Source: Pseudomonadota bacterium (GTDB lineage Bacteria; Pseudomonadota; Gammaproteobacteria; Burkholderiales; Casimicrobiaceae). Taken from it: 64,000 nt of DNA. The stretch's first letter is position 1. Every line of letters begins with the position of its first letter. The position numbers and the translations under genes were made by a program. Of the stretch, positions 16,857 through 27,619 are shown piece by piece. The stretch is taken from contig JAFEDG010000141.1 in NCBI GenBank assembly GCA_018241745.1, positions 1 to 64,000 on the forward strand, given 5' to 3'. The notes below the pieces were generated by a model that worked only from the letters and a program-made list of their open reading frames with translations, did no database searches and was not told where the DNA came from.

Positions 16857-17405
16857 ATGAGGACCGTCGCCTTGCACGCAGCCACGCCGCAATCGATTCG
16901 CCTGCTTGCCGTTGTCGCCGCAACCTGCCTGATGGCCGCAAGCGTGCAGGCAGATTCCGCGGCACCGCTGCCCCCCGAGACGCTCGCCAAGGTACTGCCG
17001 GCCGCGTGGGGCGACATGACGCGCGAAGCCACGAAGACGGAAGCGGCGACGATCGGCGTGCGCAGCCACCGCGCCAGCGTCCGCGTCACAGCGAAGCGCG
17101 GGTCGACGGACCCGTTCACCGCGCGCTTCGAAATCGTCGACGAAGGCGCGAACGGTGCGCGCATGTACGCGATGGGCGCGGCCTACCTGACCGGCGACGT
17201 GCGCAGCGACGCCGAGCACAGCATCAAGCTGCCCGGCGGCCGCCGCGCGCTGGTCACGCCGGCAACGGCCGACAGCATGACGATCGAGACGCAGGTCGCC
17301 GGCCGCTTCCTCGTCCAGGTCTCGTGCTCGCGCGCGACGGAGGCCGAGTGCGTCGGCGCATTCGGTCACTGGGACTTCAAGGCGATCGAGGCGTTGCCCC
17401 ACTGA
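16857..17405 (+). CDS. small exported protein of unknown function
   Basis: A 182-residue protein with an N-terminal signal sequence (about residues 14-32, SIRLLAVVAATCLMAASVQA). The mature part is a mixed alpha/beta sequence with LPPETLAKVLPAAWGDMTR near the start and two cysteines close to the C-terminus (SCSRATEAEC). I do not recognise a family. It lies between the PagL-like gene (75-base gap) and a bidirectional terminator, and converges on groEL. Probably periplasmic. Confidence 0.7.
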   Translation: MRTVALHAATPQSIRLLAVVAATCLMAASVQADSAAPLPPETLAKVLPAAWGDMTREATKTEAATIGVRSHRASVRVTAKRGSTDPFTARFEIVDEGANGARMYAMGAAYLTGDVRSDAEHSIKLPGGRRALVTPATADSMTIETQVAGRFLVQVSCSRATEAECVGAFGHWDFKAIEALPH

Positions 17406-17438
17406 CGGCGCACGGCGCCGCCGGGACGGCTGCGCCCA

Positions 17439-17471
17439 ACAAAAAGCCCGGCACGCGGCCGGGCTTTTTGT
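17439..17471. terminator. bidirectional intrinsic terminator between the small exported protein gene and groEL
   Basis: The stem pairs 17441-17452 (AAAAAGCCCGGC) with 17458-17469 (GCCGGGCTTTTT), around a small loop. The A-run on one side and T-run on the other make it functional in both directions, as expected between convergent genes. Confidence 0.93.
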
Positions 17472-17520
17472 GCGGATCGGTGCCGGGGTGCTGCGGGTCC
17501 CCGGCCACTGATCCTGCGGG

Positions 17521-19197
<1,677 letters not shown>

Positions 19198-19485
19198 TCA
19201 GGCGACGATGCCGATGATGTCGTCTTCGCGCATGTGCAGAAGGTCGGCGCCGTCCATCTTGAATTCCTGGCCCGAGTACTTGCCGAACAGCACCTTGTCG
19301 CCGGCCTTCACGCCCATCGGCTGCAGCTTGCCGTTGTCGTCCGTCTTGCCGGGGCCGACCGCGACCACCTCGCCCATCGACGGCTTTTCCGCCGCCGTAT
19401 CGGGGATCACGATGCCGCCGGCCGATTTACGCTCTTCTTCGAGCCGCTTGACGATCACGCGGTCGTGCAAAGGCTTGAGTTTCAT
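19198..19485 (-). CDS. groES: co-chaperonin GroES (10 kDa)
   Basis: A 95-residue co-chaperonin, first gene of groES-groEL. [46 protein letters not shown] is the family N-terminus; the mobile loop is in the [10 protein letters not shown] region. ATG 19485 is preceded by AGGAG (TAGGAGTGAGTACTCAC leader) and is preferred to an in-frame start four codons upstream. It caps the GroEL chamber as a heptamer. Confidence 0.98.
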   Translation of the reverse strand: MKLKPLHDRVIVKRLEEERKSAGGIVIPDTAAEKPSMGEVVAVGPGKTDDNGKLQPMGVKAGDKVLFGKYSGQEFKMDGADLLHMREDDIIGIVA

Positions 19486-19569
19486 GTGAGTACTCACTCC
19501 TAGTAGATGTTTGGATAATCGGCGCTTGACAGCGACTTGCGTGCGCGGGTAGCGCGCATGCAGCCTCTG

Positions 19570-19596
19570 TTAGCACTCATTGGATGCGAGTGCTAA
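19570..19596 (-). promoter_or_regulatory. CIRCE element (HrcA operator) of groES-groEL
   Basis: A perfect TTAGCACTC - 9 bases - GAGTGCTAA inverted repeat, the canonical CIRCE with no mismatch, 84 bases upstream of the groES ATG. CIRCE is bound by the HrcA repressor, so the operon should be heat-inducible by derepression. hrcA is not in the window. Confidence 0.97.
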
Positions 19597-19713
19597 TAAT
19601 AGGTCCGCGACGCTGGGACGTCAACTGGATACTGCGGATTTCGTGCGGCGGCGCAGCGGAAACACGCGGCGGTGCGGCGATAATGCCGCCTTCCCGCATC
19701 GCCCGCTTTCCCA

Positions 19714-21162
19714 ATGCCCCGCGCCATCGCCGTTGCCTTGCTCGCCGTCGTCACGCTGCTGGCCGGGTGCGCCACGCGACCCGTCAACCCGCCGCTCACC
19801 GAGGTCCACCCGGACAGCGGGTACCGGTTCGAGGCGCGCCAGCGTACCGCCGACGACAAGGAGAACCTCGTGATCCTCGCGTTCTCCGGCGGGGGCACGC
19901 GGGCCGCCGCGTTCTCGTACGGCGTGCTCGAATACCTGCGCAACACGACGATCGTGGGGCCGAAGGGCAACACCGGCCGTCTGATCGACCAGGTCGACGT
20001 GATCACCGGCGTGTCGGGCGGCAGCTTCACGGCGCTCGCATACGGCCTGTACGGCGACAAGCTGTTCGACCTGTACGAGGGCGCCTTCCTCAAGCGCAAC
20101 ATCCAGGGCGAGATCGTCGCCGGCACGTTCAACCCTGCCAACTGGGGCGACCTCGCGTCCACCGCGTGGGGACGCTCGGAGCTCGCCGCCAACATCTACG
20201 ACGACGTGCTGTTCAAGGGCGCGACGTTCGCCGACCTCGACCACGGGCATGGGCCGATGATCATCGCGTCGGCGACGGACCTCTCGACCGGCGCCCGCTT
20301 CGTGTTCGACCAGCGCACGTTCGACGTGCTGTGCTCCGACCTCGACGCGGTGCGGCTGTCGCGCGCGGCGGCGGCATCGTCCGCGGTGCCGGTCGTGCTG
20401 TCGCCGGTGACGATCAACAACTACGGTGGCACGTGCCACCGGACCGCGCCGGCGTGGGTCACGCTGTTCCTCGATTCCGCGGATCCGCCGCGCCCGGCCG
20501 CGCGCGCGATCCGTTCGCTGCGCGCGCTCGAGTCCTACAGCGACAGCGTCGCCCGCCCGTACATCCACCTCGTCGACGGCGGCGTCTCGGACAACGTCGG
20601 GATGCGCGCGGTCGTCGACTCGATGCAGTTGATGGAAGCGCTGCACGACGCGGGAAAATCGACGCCGCTCGACCACGTGAAGCGGATCATCGTGTTCGTC
20701 GTCAACTCGGTGTCCATCCCGCCCACCGACTGGGACAAGCGCGAATCGCCGCCGTCGACGCTGGACGTGCTGCTCAAGTCCACCGGGACGCCGATCGACT
20801 ACTTCTCGTTCGAGTCGATCGAGCTGCTGAAGGACACCGGACATGCGTGGGCGAACGACAAGCTGGTCCGGGACTCCGCCGCGTTCAGGAACAACACGGA
20901 CCCCGCCGTCGCCGCGGCGTTACGCGCGCCGTCGGCACAGGTCTACGCGATCGACGTGTCGTTCGCCGCACTGAAGGACAAGGACGAGCGCGACTACCTG
21001 AACACGCTACCGACGTCGTTCGTACTGCCGCCGGAGGCCGTCGACCGCTTGCGTGCGGCGGCAGGCGAGCTCATCAGCACGTCGCCCGATTTCAAGCGGC
21101 TGCTGCAGGATGTCGGGGCGCGCATGGTGCCGCCGCCGGCGCCACCCCCGGCGGCGCACTGA
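19714..21162 (+). CDS. patatin-like phospholipase, lipoprotein
   Basis: A 482-residue patatin-family acyl hydrolase. The N-terminus MPRAIAVALLAVVTLLAGCATRP is a lipoprotein signal with lipobox LAGC (Cys19). Catalytic features are the oxyanion segment FSGGGTRAAAFSYGVLEYL (about residues 58-76), the nucleophile motif GVSGGS (Ser in GxSxG), and VDGGVSDN with the Asp of the Ser-Asp dyad. Patatin enzymes cleave phospholipids or other lipid esters; this one should be anchored to a membrane facing the periplasm. The C-terminus is proline-rich (PPPAPPPAAH). It is divergent from groES, sharing the 228-base region with CIRCE. Confidence 0.88.
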   Translation: MPRAIAVALLAVVTLLAGCATRPVNPPLTEVHPDSGYRFEARQRTADDKENLVILAFSGGGTRAAAFSYGVLEYLRNTTIVGPKGNTGRLIDQVDVITGVSGGSFTALAYGLYGDKLFDLYEGAFLKRNIQGEIVAGTFNPANWGDLASTAWGRSELAANIYDDVLFKGATFADLDHGHGPMIIASATDLSTGARFVFDQRTFDVLCSDLDAVRLSRAAAASSAVPVVLSPVTINNYGGTCHRTAPAWVTLFLDSADPPRPAARAIRSLRALESYSDSVARPYIHLVDGGVSDNVGMRAVVDSMQLMEALHDAGKSTPLDHVKRIIVFVVNSVSIPPTDWDKRESPPSTLDVLLKSTGTPIDYFSFESIELLKDTGHAWANDKLVRDSAAFRNNTDPAVAAALRAPSAQVYAIDVSFAALKDKDERDYLNTLPTSFVLPPEAVDRLRAAAGELISTSPDFKRLLQDVGARMVPPPAPPPAAH

Positions 21163-21199
21163 AAGGCGCGTGACCGCCCGGCGGAGGCCCCGGCGCGCG

Positions 21200-22129
21200 T
21201 CAACAGCATTCGAGCAGCGCCGCCAACGCCTCGTTGCCGAGGCTCGCTTCGCGCCATGCCAGCGTGATGCCGGTGTCCTCGCGGCCCCAGTCGACCGGAA
21301 GCACGACCAGGTCCAGCATCGGACACACTGAAAGTGCGGCCGCGCGTGGCGCCGTCGCAAGCAGGTCCCCGCTCGCGGCGAGCCGCAGGTTGCTGTGGAA
21401 GTTCATCGACGTGATGGCGGCGGCCGGCGGCTGCAAGCCGGCGCGCATGAACAGCCGCTCGATCTCCAGGCGCGTATAGGAGCCTTCCGGCGGCAGCACC
21501 CACGCCTGTTCCCGCAACAATGCGAGCGACGGCTTGCGCTGGCGCGCCACCGGGTGACGGCGGCTGCACACGAGTGCCAGCGACTCGTGGCTGATCGTGC
21601 GGAACACCACGTCGGCCGGAATCCGCTGACTCTCGCTCAGGGCGGGAAGCCGGCACACGATCGCGTCGAACTCGCCCGCCTCCAGGCGCCGCCACAGGTG
21701 GGGCACGGTGTCTTCGCTCAGCCGGACATGGACACGCGGGAGGCGGCGCCGCAACAGCGCCAACGCTCCGGGCAGCGGATGGACGAGCGTCAGCGCGAGC
21801 GCGCCGATCCGCAATTCCGGCGTCCCCGCGGCCGCGGCCGCGCGGACCGAGGCGACGAGTTCGTTGTGCGCGACGCGGACGTGCATCAGCACCGCGGCGC
21901 CTGCAGCCGTCAGGTCGACGCCGCGCTTGCCCCGCGTCCTGCGCACGACGAGCGGCGCGCCGAACGCGTCCTCGACGGCACGCAGCGCCTGCGACACGGC
22001 CGATTGCGTCACGTGCAGCCGCGCGGCGGTCTCGGTCAGCGACCCCAGCTCGTCGATGTAGCCGAGCAGCAGCAGGTCACGGATCCGCAGCTGTGCACAG
22101 CGGGCGGGCAAGTCGGTGGGCGGGTCCAT
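21200..22129 (-). CDS. LysR-family transcriptional regulator
   Basis: A 309-residue LysR-type regulator. The winged helix-turn-helix is at about residues 18-75 (DLLLLGYIDELGSLTETAARLHVTQSAVSQALRAVEDAFG), followed by a periplasmic-binding-like effector domain (PELRIGALALTLVHPLPGALALLRRRLPRVHVRLSE). It is divergent from the Bug receptor/CoA-transferase operon with 100 bases between, so it very probably controls that operon with an acid or its CoA ester as effector. It ends in adjacent cysteines (ECC). Confidence 0.92.
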   Translation of the reverse strand: MDPPTDLPARCAQLRIRDLLLLGYIDELGSLTETAARLHVTQSAVSQALRAVEDAFGAPLVVRRTRGKRGVDLTAAGAAVLMHVRVAHNELVASVRAAAAAGTPELRIGALALTLVHPLPGALALLRRRLPRVHVRLSEDTVPHLWRRLEAGEFDAIVCRLPALSESQRIPADVVFRTISHESLALVCSRRHPVARQRKPSLALLREQAWVLPPEGSYTRLEIERLFMRAGLQPPAAAITSMNFHSNLRLAASGDLLATAPRAAALSVCPMLDLVVLPVDWGREDTGITLAWREASLGNEALAALLECC

Positions 22130-22229
22130 GCATCAGCATAGCTTATTGCTTCATTAATATGTTTCAGTATTTCTAATCATCCGCGCGCCCTAGACTGCGC
22201 ACCGGACCAACTTCCGCGGGACGCCCACC
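22130..22229. promoter_or_regulatory. AT-rich divergent control region of the LysR gene and the Bug operon
   Basis: Bases 22139-22180 are strikingly AT-rich for this window (GCTTATTGCTTCATTAATAT and on through TTCAGTATTTCTAATCAT), as expected of LysR binding sites with T-N11-A boxes and the two promoters. TAGACT at 22191-22196 is a possible -10 for the operon, whose GTG start is at 22230. No single clean palindrome can be chosen by eye. Confidence 0.55.
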
Positions 22230-23222
22230 GTGACCACACGCCGGCAGTTCAACTTGAGCGCGCTGTCGCTCGCGGCGGCCGCCCTCGCGCGCGTGCCCGC
22301 GGCGCACGCCGACGGCAACGACTATCCCAACCGCTACATCCGGATCATCGTGCCGTTCGCGGCCGGCGGCGGGCCGGACGTCCTGACGCGCAAGCTGTCC
22401 GTCACGCTGAGCCGCATGCTGGGTGGCACGAACGTCGTCGTCGAGAACGTGGTCGGCGCCGGTGGCATCGTCGCCGCGCAGAACGTCGCGCACGCGGCGC
22501 CCGATGGCTACACGTTGCTGCTCGGCGCGTCGTCGCACATCGTGCAGAAGGCGATGCAGCCGTCCGTGCAATTCGACCCGCTGAAGGACTTCGCGCACAT
22601 CACCCGCACGGTGTTCACGCCGTCGGTCCTCGTCGTCAGCGCGACGTCGGAATACACGACCGTCGAGCAGCTGGTGCAGGCGGCGCGCAGCAAGCCGGGC
22701 GTGCTGAACTACGCCTCGGGCGGTGTCGGCAGCGCGGCGCACCTGTGCGCGGCCGCGATGGCGATCCACGCGAAGATCGACGTCGTGCACGTCCCGTACA
22801 AGGGCTCCGTGGAGATCGTGCCCTCGATCGTCATGGGTTCGACGCAGTTCGCGTTTCCCATCGCGTCGACGGCCATCCCGCAGATCAAGGCGGGCAAGGT
22901 TCGCCCGCTGGCCGTATCGAGCGCCAAGCGGATCCCGAGCCTGCCCGACGTGCCGACGCTGGTCGAGGTGTTCAAGACGCAGGACCTCGCGCTCGACGCG
23001 TGGTTCGGGTTGTGGGCGCCGGCGGGCACGCCGCAACGGATCGTCGACCTGCTGTTCAACGCCACGACCCGGAGCTATGCCGATCCGGCGCTGCGCGCCG
23101 ACAGCGAGGCCGTCGGCGCGGTCGTCGCGCTCAGCGCATCGCCGGCCGAATTCACGCAATTCATGCAGAGCGAGACTGCCAAGCTGGACGCGATCGTCAA
23201 GGCCGCTCACCTGGTCACGTGA
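22230..23222 (+). CDS. Bug-family tripartite tricarboxylate transporter receptor
   Basis: A 330-residue periplasmic receptor of the Bug/TctC family. The N-terminus (VTTRRQFNLSALSLAAAALARVPAAHA) has a twin-arginine-like RRQFNL before the hydrophobic stretch, cleaving after AHA. The mature part begins DYPNRYIRIIVPFAAGGGPDVLTRKL, the family's first carboxylate-binding loop, followed by NVVVENVVGAGGIVAAQNVAHAAPDGYTLLLG and YKGSVEIVPSIVMGSTQFAF. Start is GTG at 22230. It binds a carboxylate in the periplasm. No TctA or TctB permease is in the window, so it is an orphan receptor, common in Burkholderiales. Its stop overlaps the CoA-transferase start (GTGA). Confidence 0.9.
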   Translation: MTTRRQFNLSALSLAAAALARVPAAHADGNDYPNRYIRIIVPFAAGGGPDVLTRKLSVTLSRMLGGTNVVVENVVGAGGIVAAQNVAHAAPDGYTLLLGASSHIVQKAMQPSVQFDPLKDFAHITRTVFTPSVLVVSATSEYTTVEQLVQAARSKPGVLNYASGGVGSAAHLCAAAMAIHAKIDVVHVPYKGSVEIVPSIVMGSTQFAFPIASTAIPQIKAGKVRPLAVSSAKRIPSLPDVPTLVEVFKTQDLALDAWFGLWAPAGTPQRIVDLLFNATTRSYADPALRADSEAVGAVVALSASPAEFTQFMQSETAKLDAIVKAAHLVT

Positions 23223-24313
23223 CGGCGCCCGTAGCGCAGGTGCAGCCGCTGCGCGGCGTCCGGGTCGTCGACTTCAGCCACGTGATCGCGGGTCCGTTCG
23301 CGACCTTCCACCTGGCGCAGCTCGGCGCGCACGTCACCAAGATCGAGAAGCCCGGCGGCGGCGACGTGATGCGGCGCACGCCATCCGGGGCGCGCGCATT
23401 CACCGCGCTGAATGCCGGCAAGACGATGCGCGCGATCGACATCGCGACGGATGCCGGGCGCGCGGAGGTGCTCGCGCTGGTGCACGCGGCGGACGTGATG
23501 GTCGACAACTACCGGCCGGGCGTCCTTGCGCGGCACGGGCTCGGCTACGACGCCGTGCGCGCCGTGAAGCCCGACATCATCTACTGCGCGATCTCGGGCT
23601 ATGGGTACGGCGAGCCGTCGCGGACGCCGCACGGCGCATACGACCACGTGATCCAGGCGCTGACCGGGATGACGATGATGGGCGGCGAGGAAGGCGGCCC
23701 GCCGGTGAAGACCGGGTTTCCGGTCGTCGACGCCGCCACCGGCATCATCGGCGCGCTCGCCGTGGTCACCGCGCTGCGCGAGCGCGACCGCAGTGGCGAA
23801 GGCTGCTTCCTCGACGTCAGCATGTGGGCCAGCGCGCTACAGCTCATGTATCCATTCGCATGCGAGACGCTCACGGCCGGCAGCGAGATCCGGCGCGTCG
23901 GCAACAAGGGGTATTCAGGCAGCCCGGCGGCCGACATCCTGGCGTGCCGCGACGGCTGGGTCGCGCTGGGTGCCAACACGCCCGCGCAGGTGATGCGTCT
24001 CACGCAGGCGCTCGGCATCGATCCGGCCGAGGTGACGCCGCTGCTCGAATCCGATCCCGGCGACGGCCCGGCGTTCGCCCGCGCGCGCGATCCGGACGCG
24101 TTCCGGCGCCTGTTGGCGTCGCGCGTCGCGGTGCACGCGGCTGCCGATCTCGAGCAGCGATTGAACGCGCTCGGGGTGCCGGCCGCCCGCGTCCGCACGC
24201 TGCGCGAATTCACGCAGGAGGCAGTCGCCACGAAGCTGCTCGCGCCGACGGTGTTGGGCGACGGCGACGCACAGGCGATCACGCCCGGCCTCGGCTGGAC
24301 CGTCCGCCGGTGA
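23219..24313 (+). CDS. class III (CaiB/BaiF family) CoA-transferase
   Basis: A 364-residue family III CoA-transferase. It has LRGVRVVDFSHVIAGPFATFHLAQLGAHVTKIEKPGGGD at the N-terminus, the typical substrate/CoA-binding start, and GAYDHVIQALTG, whose D142 matches the catalytic aspartate of formyl-CoA transferase. Start is GTG at 23219, overlapping the Bug gene stop. It probably activates the acid captured by the Bug receptor to its CoA thioester for the two enzymes encoded next. The donor and acceptor are unknown. Confidence 0.88.
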   Translation: MTAPVAQVQPLRGVRVVDFSHVIAGPFATFHLAQLGAHVTKIEKPGGGDVMRRTPSGARAFTALNAGKTMRAIDIATDAGRAEVLALVHAADVMVDNYRPGVLARHGLGYDAVRAVKPDIIYCAISGYGYGEPSRTPHGAYDHVIQALTGMTMMGGEEGGPPVKTGFPVVDAATGIIGALAVVTALRERDRSGEGCFLDVSMWASALQLMYPFACETLTAGSEIRRVGNKGYSGSPAADILACRDGWVALGANTPAQVMRLTQALGIDPAEVTPLLESDPGDGPAFARARDPDAFRRLLASRVAVHAAADLEQRLNALGVPAARVRTLREFTQEAVATKLLAPTVLGDGDAQAITPGLGWTVRR

Positions 24314-24329
24314 TGCGACCGCGACAGCG

Positions 24330-26438
24330 ATGAGTGTTTCTCCGGTCGAGCTGCGCCGGCACGGCGCGATATCGCTCGTCACGATCGACCATCCGCCGGT
24401 CAATGCGTTGTCCGCAGCGGTCGTCGCCGGGTTGCGCGCCGCCGTCGACGCGTTCGCCGACGACGCGGCATCGCGCGCGCTGGTGATCGGATGCGCCGGC
24501 CGCACGTTCGTCGCCGGCGCGGACATCGCGGAGTTCGCGCTGCCGTCGTTCTCGGCCGCACCGCTCAACGAACTGCTGGCGAGGATCGAGGCGCTGGAGA
24601 AGATCGTCGTGGCGACGATGCACGGGTACGCGTTCGGCGGCGGCCTCGAGCTCGCGCTGGCATGCCATCATCGTGTCGCGACGCGCGAGACGCAGTTCGC
24701 ATTCCCCGAAGTGTCGCTGGGCCTGATACCGGGGTCGCTCGGCACGCAACGGTTGCCGCGGCTGGTCGGCGCGGCACGGGCACTGGACCTGATCACGACC
24801 GGCCGCCGGATCGACGCCACGGCTGCGCTGGACGCGCACCTGATCGACGGCGTGCACGACGGCGCGCCGCTCGCGCACGGCATCGACGTGGCGCAGGCGC
24901 TCGTCGCGGCGCACGCCACGCCGCGGCGCACGCGCGCCCTCGCGTCCGACGCGGGCGGGCTGCCACCCGCGTTCTTCGTCGAGGCCCGCGCACGCGCGTC
25001 CCCGGCGTACCCGGCTCATGCCGCCGCCGTGGACGCCGTGGCCGCGAGCGCGTTGCCGTTCGCGGAGGGCGAGCGTGTCGAAGCGGCCGCGTTCGAAGCG
25101 TTGCGCCGGTCGCCGCAGGCGCGCGCGCTGCAGCACCTGTTCTTCGCGCGGCGCCGGGCCGGGCGCGTGCCCGGTCTCGACCCCGCAGCCCGCGCACGCA
25201 CGGTGCGCACCGTCGGCATCGTTGGTGGCGGCACGATGGGTCGCGGCATCGCGATGAGCTTCCTCAACGCGGGAATCCCGGTGACGCTCGTCGAGTCGAC
25301 GCGCGACGCGATGGAACGCGCGGCCGCCGGCATCCGCGACACGTATGCGGGCAGCGTCGCCCGGGGCAAGCTCGCCGCGGACGACGCCGAGCGGCGTGCC
25401 GCGCTGCTGCGCGTGGAGACCGACGACGCCGCGCTCGCCGACCGCGACCTCGTGATCGAGGCGGTGTACGAGGACCTCCCGCTGAAGGAGCGCGTGCTCG
25501 CGCGACTCGGGCGCACGTGCAAGCCGGGCGCGACGATCGCGTCGAATACCTCGACGCTGGACCTCGACGTCCTCGCCCGCGCGACGGACCGGCCGGCCGA
25601 CGTGGTCGGCATGCATTTCTTCAGTCCCGCGCACGTGATGCGCCTGCTCGAGATCGTGCGCGGCGCCGCCACGGCGCCCGACGTGCTGCTGACCGCGATC
25701 GACGTGGCGCGCACGCTCGGCAAGCTGCCGGTCGTCGCGGGCGTCTGCTACGGCTTCATCGGCAACCGGATGCTGGAACCCTACCTGCGGGAAACCGAGT
25801 TCCTGCTGCTCGAGGGCGCGACACCGGACGCGATCGACACGGCGATGGAAGCGTTCGGCATGGCCATGGGTCCGTGCCGGATGCTGGACATGGCGGGCAT
25901 CGACGTCGGTGCGAACGTGGTCATGGCGCAGCAGGTGGCCGGCCGGCTCCCCGCCGACCCGGCCTATCGCGTCGTCGTGCGCCGCTTGTTCGACGCAGGC
26001 CGCCTGGGCCAGAAGTCCGGCGCCGGCTACTACCGGTACGAGGGGCGCCGCGCGACGCCCGATCCCGCGGTGCCGGCGCTCATCGGCGAACTCGCGCGCA
26101 ACCTGGGCGTTGCGCAAAGGACCGCGATCGACGGCAGCGAGATCGTCGAGCGGCTGCTGTTCCCGCTCGTCAACGAAGGCGCGCGCATCCTGGAGGAAGG
26201 CATCGCGAGCCGCGCGTCGGACCTCGACGTCGTGTGGACGGCGGGCTACGGGTTCCCGGACTATCGCGGCGGGCCGATGCTGCATGCCGATACACTGGGC
26301 CTCGCGCAGCTGGTGGGCGGGCTCGCGGCGTACGGCCGCGCGCGCGGCGACGCGTTCGGGTACTGGACGCCGTCGAACCTGCTCGTCAGGCTCGCGCAGA
26401 TGAATCGTCCGCTGGCATCCTGGGAGGCCGGATCGTGA
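24330..26438 (+). CDS. FadB-like enoyl-CoA hydratase/3-hydroxyacyl-CoA dehydrogenase
   Basis: A 702-residue bifunctional beta-oxidation protein of the peroxisomal-type order. Residues 1 to about 190 form the crotonase domain: [11 protein letters not shown] is the oxyanion region, GGGLELALA and [11 protein letters not shown] supply the two glutamates. From about residue 292, [28 protein letters not shown] is the NAD-binding fold; [16 protein letters not shown] and [17 protein letters not shown] follow; and [23 protein letters not shown] begins the C-terminal dehydrogenase domain. It would hydrate a 2-enoyl-CoA and oxidise the 3-hydroxyacyl-CoA. It follows the CoA-transferase by 16 bases and overlaps the thiolase gene by four. 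No acyl-CoA dehydrogenase gene is nearby. Confidence 0.9.
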   Translation: MSVSPVELRRHGAISLVTIDHPPVNALSAAVVAGLRAAVDAFADDAASRALVIGCAGRTFVAGADIAEFALPSFSAAPLNELLARIEALEKIVVATMHGYAFGGGLELALACHHRVATRETQFAFPEVSLGLIPGSLGTQRLPRLVGAARALDLITTGRRIDATAALDAHLIDGVHDGAPLAHGIDVAQALVAAHATPRRTRALASDAGGLPPAFFVEARARASPAYPAHAAAVDAVAASALPFAEGERVEAAAFEALRRSPQARALQHLFFARRRAGRVPGLDPAARARTVRTVGIVGGGTMGRGIAMSFLNAGIPVTLVESTRDAMERAAAGIRDTYAGSVARGKLAADDAERRAALLRVETDDAALADRDLVIEAVYEDLPLKERVLARLGRTCKPGATIASNTSTLDLDVLARATDRPADVVGMHFFSPAHVMRLLEIVRGAATAPDVLLTAIDVARTLGKLPVVAGVCYGFIGNRMLEPYLRETEFLLLEGATPDAIDTAMEAFGMAMGPCRMLDMAGIDVGANVVMAQQVAGRLPADPAYRVVVRRLFDAGRLGQKSGAGYYRYEGRRATPDPAVPALIGELARNLGVAQRTAIDGSEIVERLLFPLVNEGARILEEGIASRASDLDVVWTAGYGFPDYRGGPMLHADTLGLAQLVGGLAAYGRARGDAFGYWTPSNLLVRLAQMNRPLASWEAGS

Positions 26439-27619
26439 GGGAAGCTGTGATCGTGTCAACCGCGCGCACCGGCATCGGCCGCGCGTTCCGTGGCAGCCTC
26501 AACGCGACGCGCTCGCCGTCGCTGTTCGCGCACGTGATCGTCCATGCGTTGCAACGCGCCCGCGTCGACGGCGCGGAAGTCGACGACGTGATCGCCGGCA
26601 CGGTGCTCGCCGCCGGCACCGCCGGCATGAACGTCGCCCGCAACGCCGTTTTCGCCGCAGGCCTTCCGGTGAGCGTCCCGGCACAGACGATGGACCGGCA
26701 GTGCGCGTCCGGATTGATGGCGATTGCCACGGCGGCCAAGCAGATCGTCGTCGACGGCATGGATGTCGTCGTCGCCGGCGGCCAGGAGAACATCAGTGCC
26801 GTGCAGGCGCGCTACTTCGACTGGGTGGCCGCCGAACGCGACGACGCCGTCCTCCGGCACGCCCCGGCCGCCTACATGCCGATGCTGCAGACAGCCGAAG
26901 TCGTCTCGCGCCGCTACGGGATCACGCGCGACGCGCAGGATGCCTACGCGCTCGAATCGCAGCAGCGCACGGCGCGCGCCCAGGCGCGCGGCGCGTTCGC
27001 GGACGAGATCGTGCCGTTCCACACGACGATGGCCGTCGTCGACAAGGCCACCGGCGCCGTGCGGCACCAGGATGTCGTGCTCGCCGCCGACGAGGGCAAC
27101 CGTCCCGACACGACGCGCGAAGGCCTGGCCGCGCTGAAGCCGGTGCTCGAAGGCGGTGTCGTCACGGCGGGCAACGCGAGCCAGCTGTCGGACGGCGCGT
27201 CCGCGTGCGTGCTGATGGAGGCGTCGCTGGCCGCGCGCCGCGGGCTGCAGCCGCTCGGCGTCTATCGCGGCATGTCCGTGCGGGGCTGCGCGCCGGACGA
27301 GATGGGCATCGGCCCGGTGTTCGCGATTCCCGACCTGCTCAGGCGGCACGCCCTGCGCATCGACGACATCGGGCTGTGGGAACTCAACGAAGCATTCGCC
27401 TGCCAGGCGCTGTATTGCCGGGACCAGCTCGGCATCGATCCCGCGCGCTACAACGTGGACGGCGGCGCCATCGCGATCGGGCACCCGTACGGGATGACCG
27501 GCGCGCGTCTCGTCGGCCACGCGCTGCTCGAAGGACGGCGGCGTGGCGTGCGCCACGTCGTCGTGACGATGTGCGTCGGCGGCGGCATGGGCGCCGCCGC
27601 GCTGTTCGACGTCGCCTAG
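26435..27619 (+). CDS. acetyl-CoA acyltransferase (thiolase)
   Basis: A 394-residue thiolase. Active-site segments are [16 protein letters not shown] (nucleophilic Cys near residue 89), [16 protein letters not shown] (His) and [16 protein letters not shown] (second Cys). Start is GTG at 26435, with GGAGG seven bases upstream and a GTGA overlap with the preceding gene. It would release acetyl-CoA from a 3-oxoacyl-CoA, completing the operon's chain-shortening route. Its stop codon and that of the opposite-strand efflux gene overlap by two bases (27616-27619). Confidence 0.9.
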   Translation: MREAVIVSTARTGIGRAFRGSLNATRSPSLFAHVIVHALQRARVDGAEVDDVIAGTVLAAGTAGMNVARNAVFAAGLPVSVPAQTMDRQCASGLMAIATAAKQIVVDGMDVVVAGGQENISAVQARYFDWVAAERDDAVLRHAPAAYMPMLQTAEVVSRRYGITRDAQDAYALESQQRTARAQARGAFADEIVPFHTTMAVVDKATGAVRHQDVVLAADEGNRPDTTREGLAALKPVLEGGVVTAGNASQLSDGASACVLMEASLAARRGLQPLGVYRGMSVRGCAPDEMGIGPVFAIPDLLRRHALRIDDIGLWELNEAFACQALYCRDQLGIDPARYNVDGGAIAIGHPYGMTGARLVGHALLEGRRRGVRHVVVTMCVGGGMGAAALFDVA

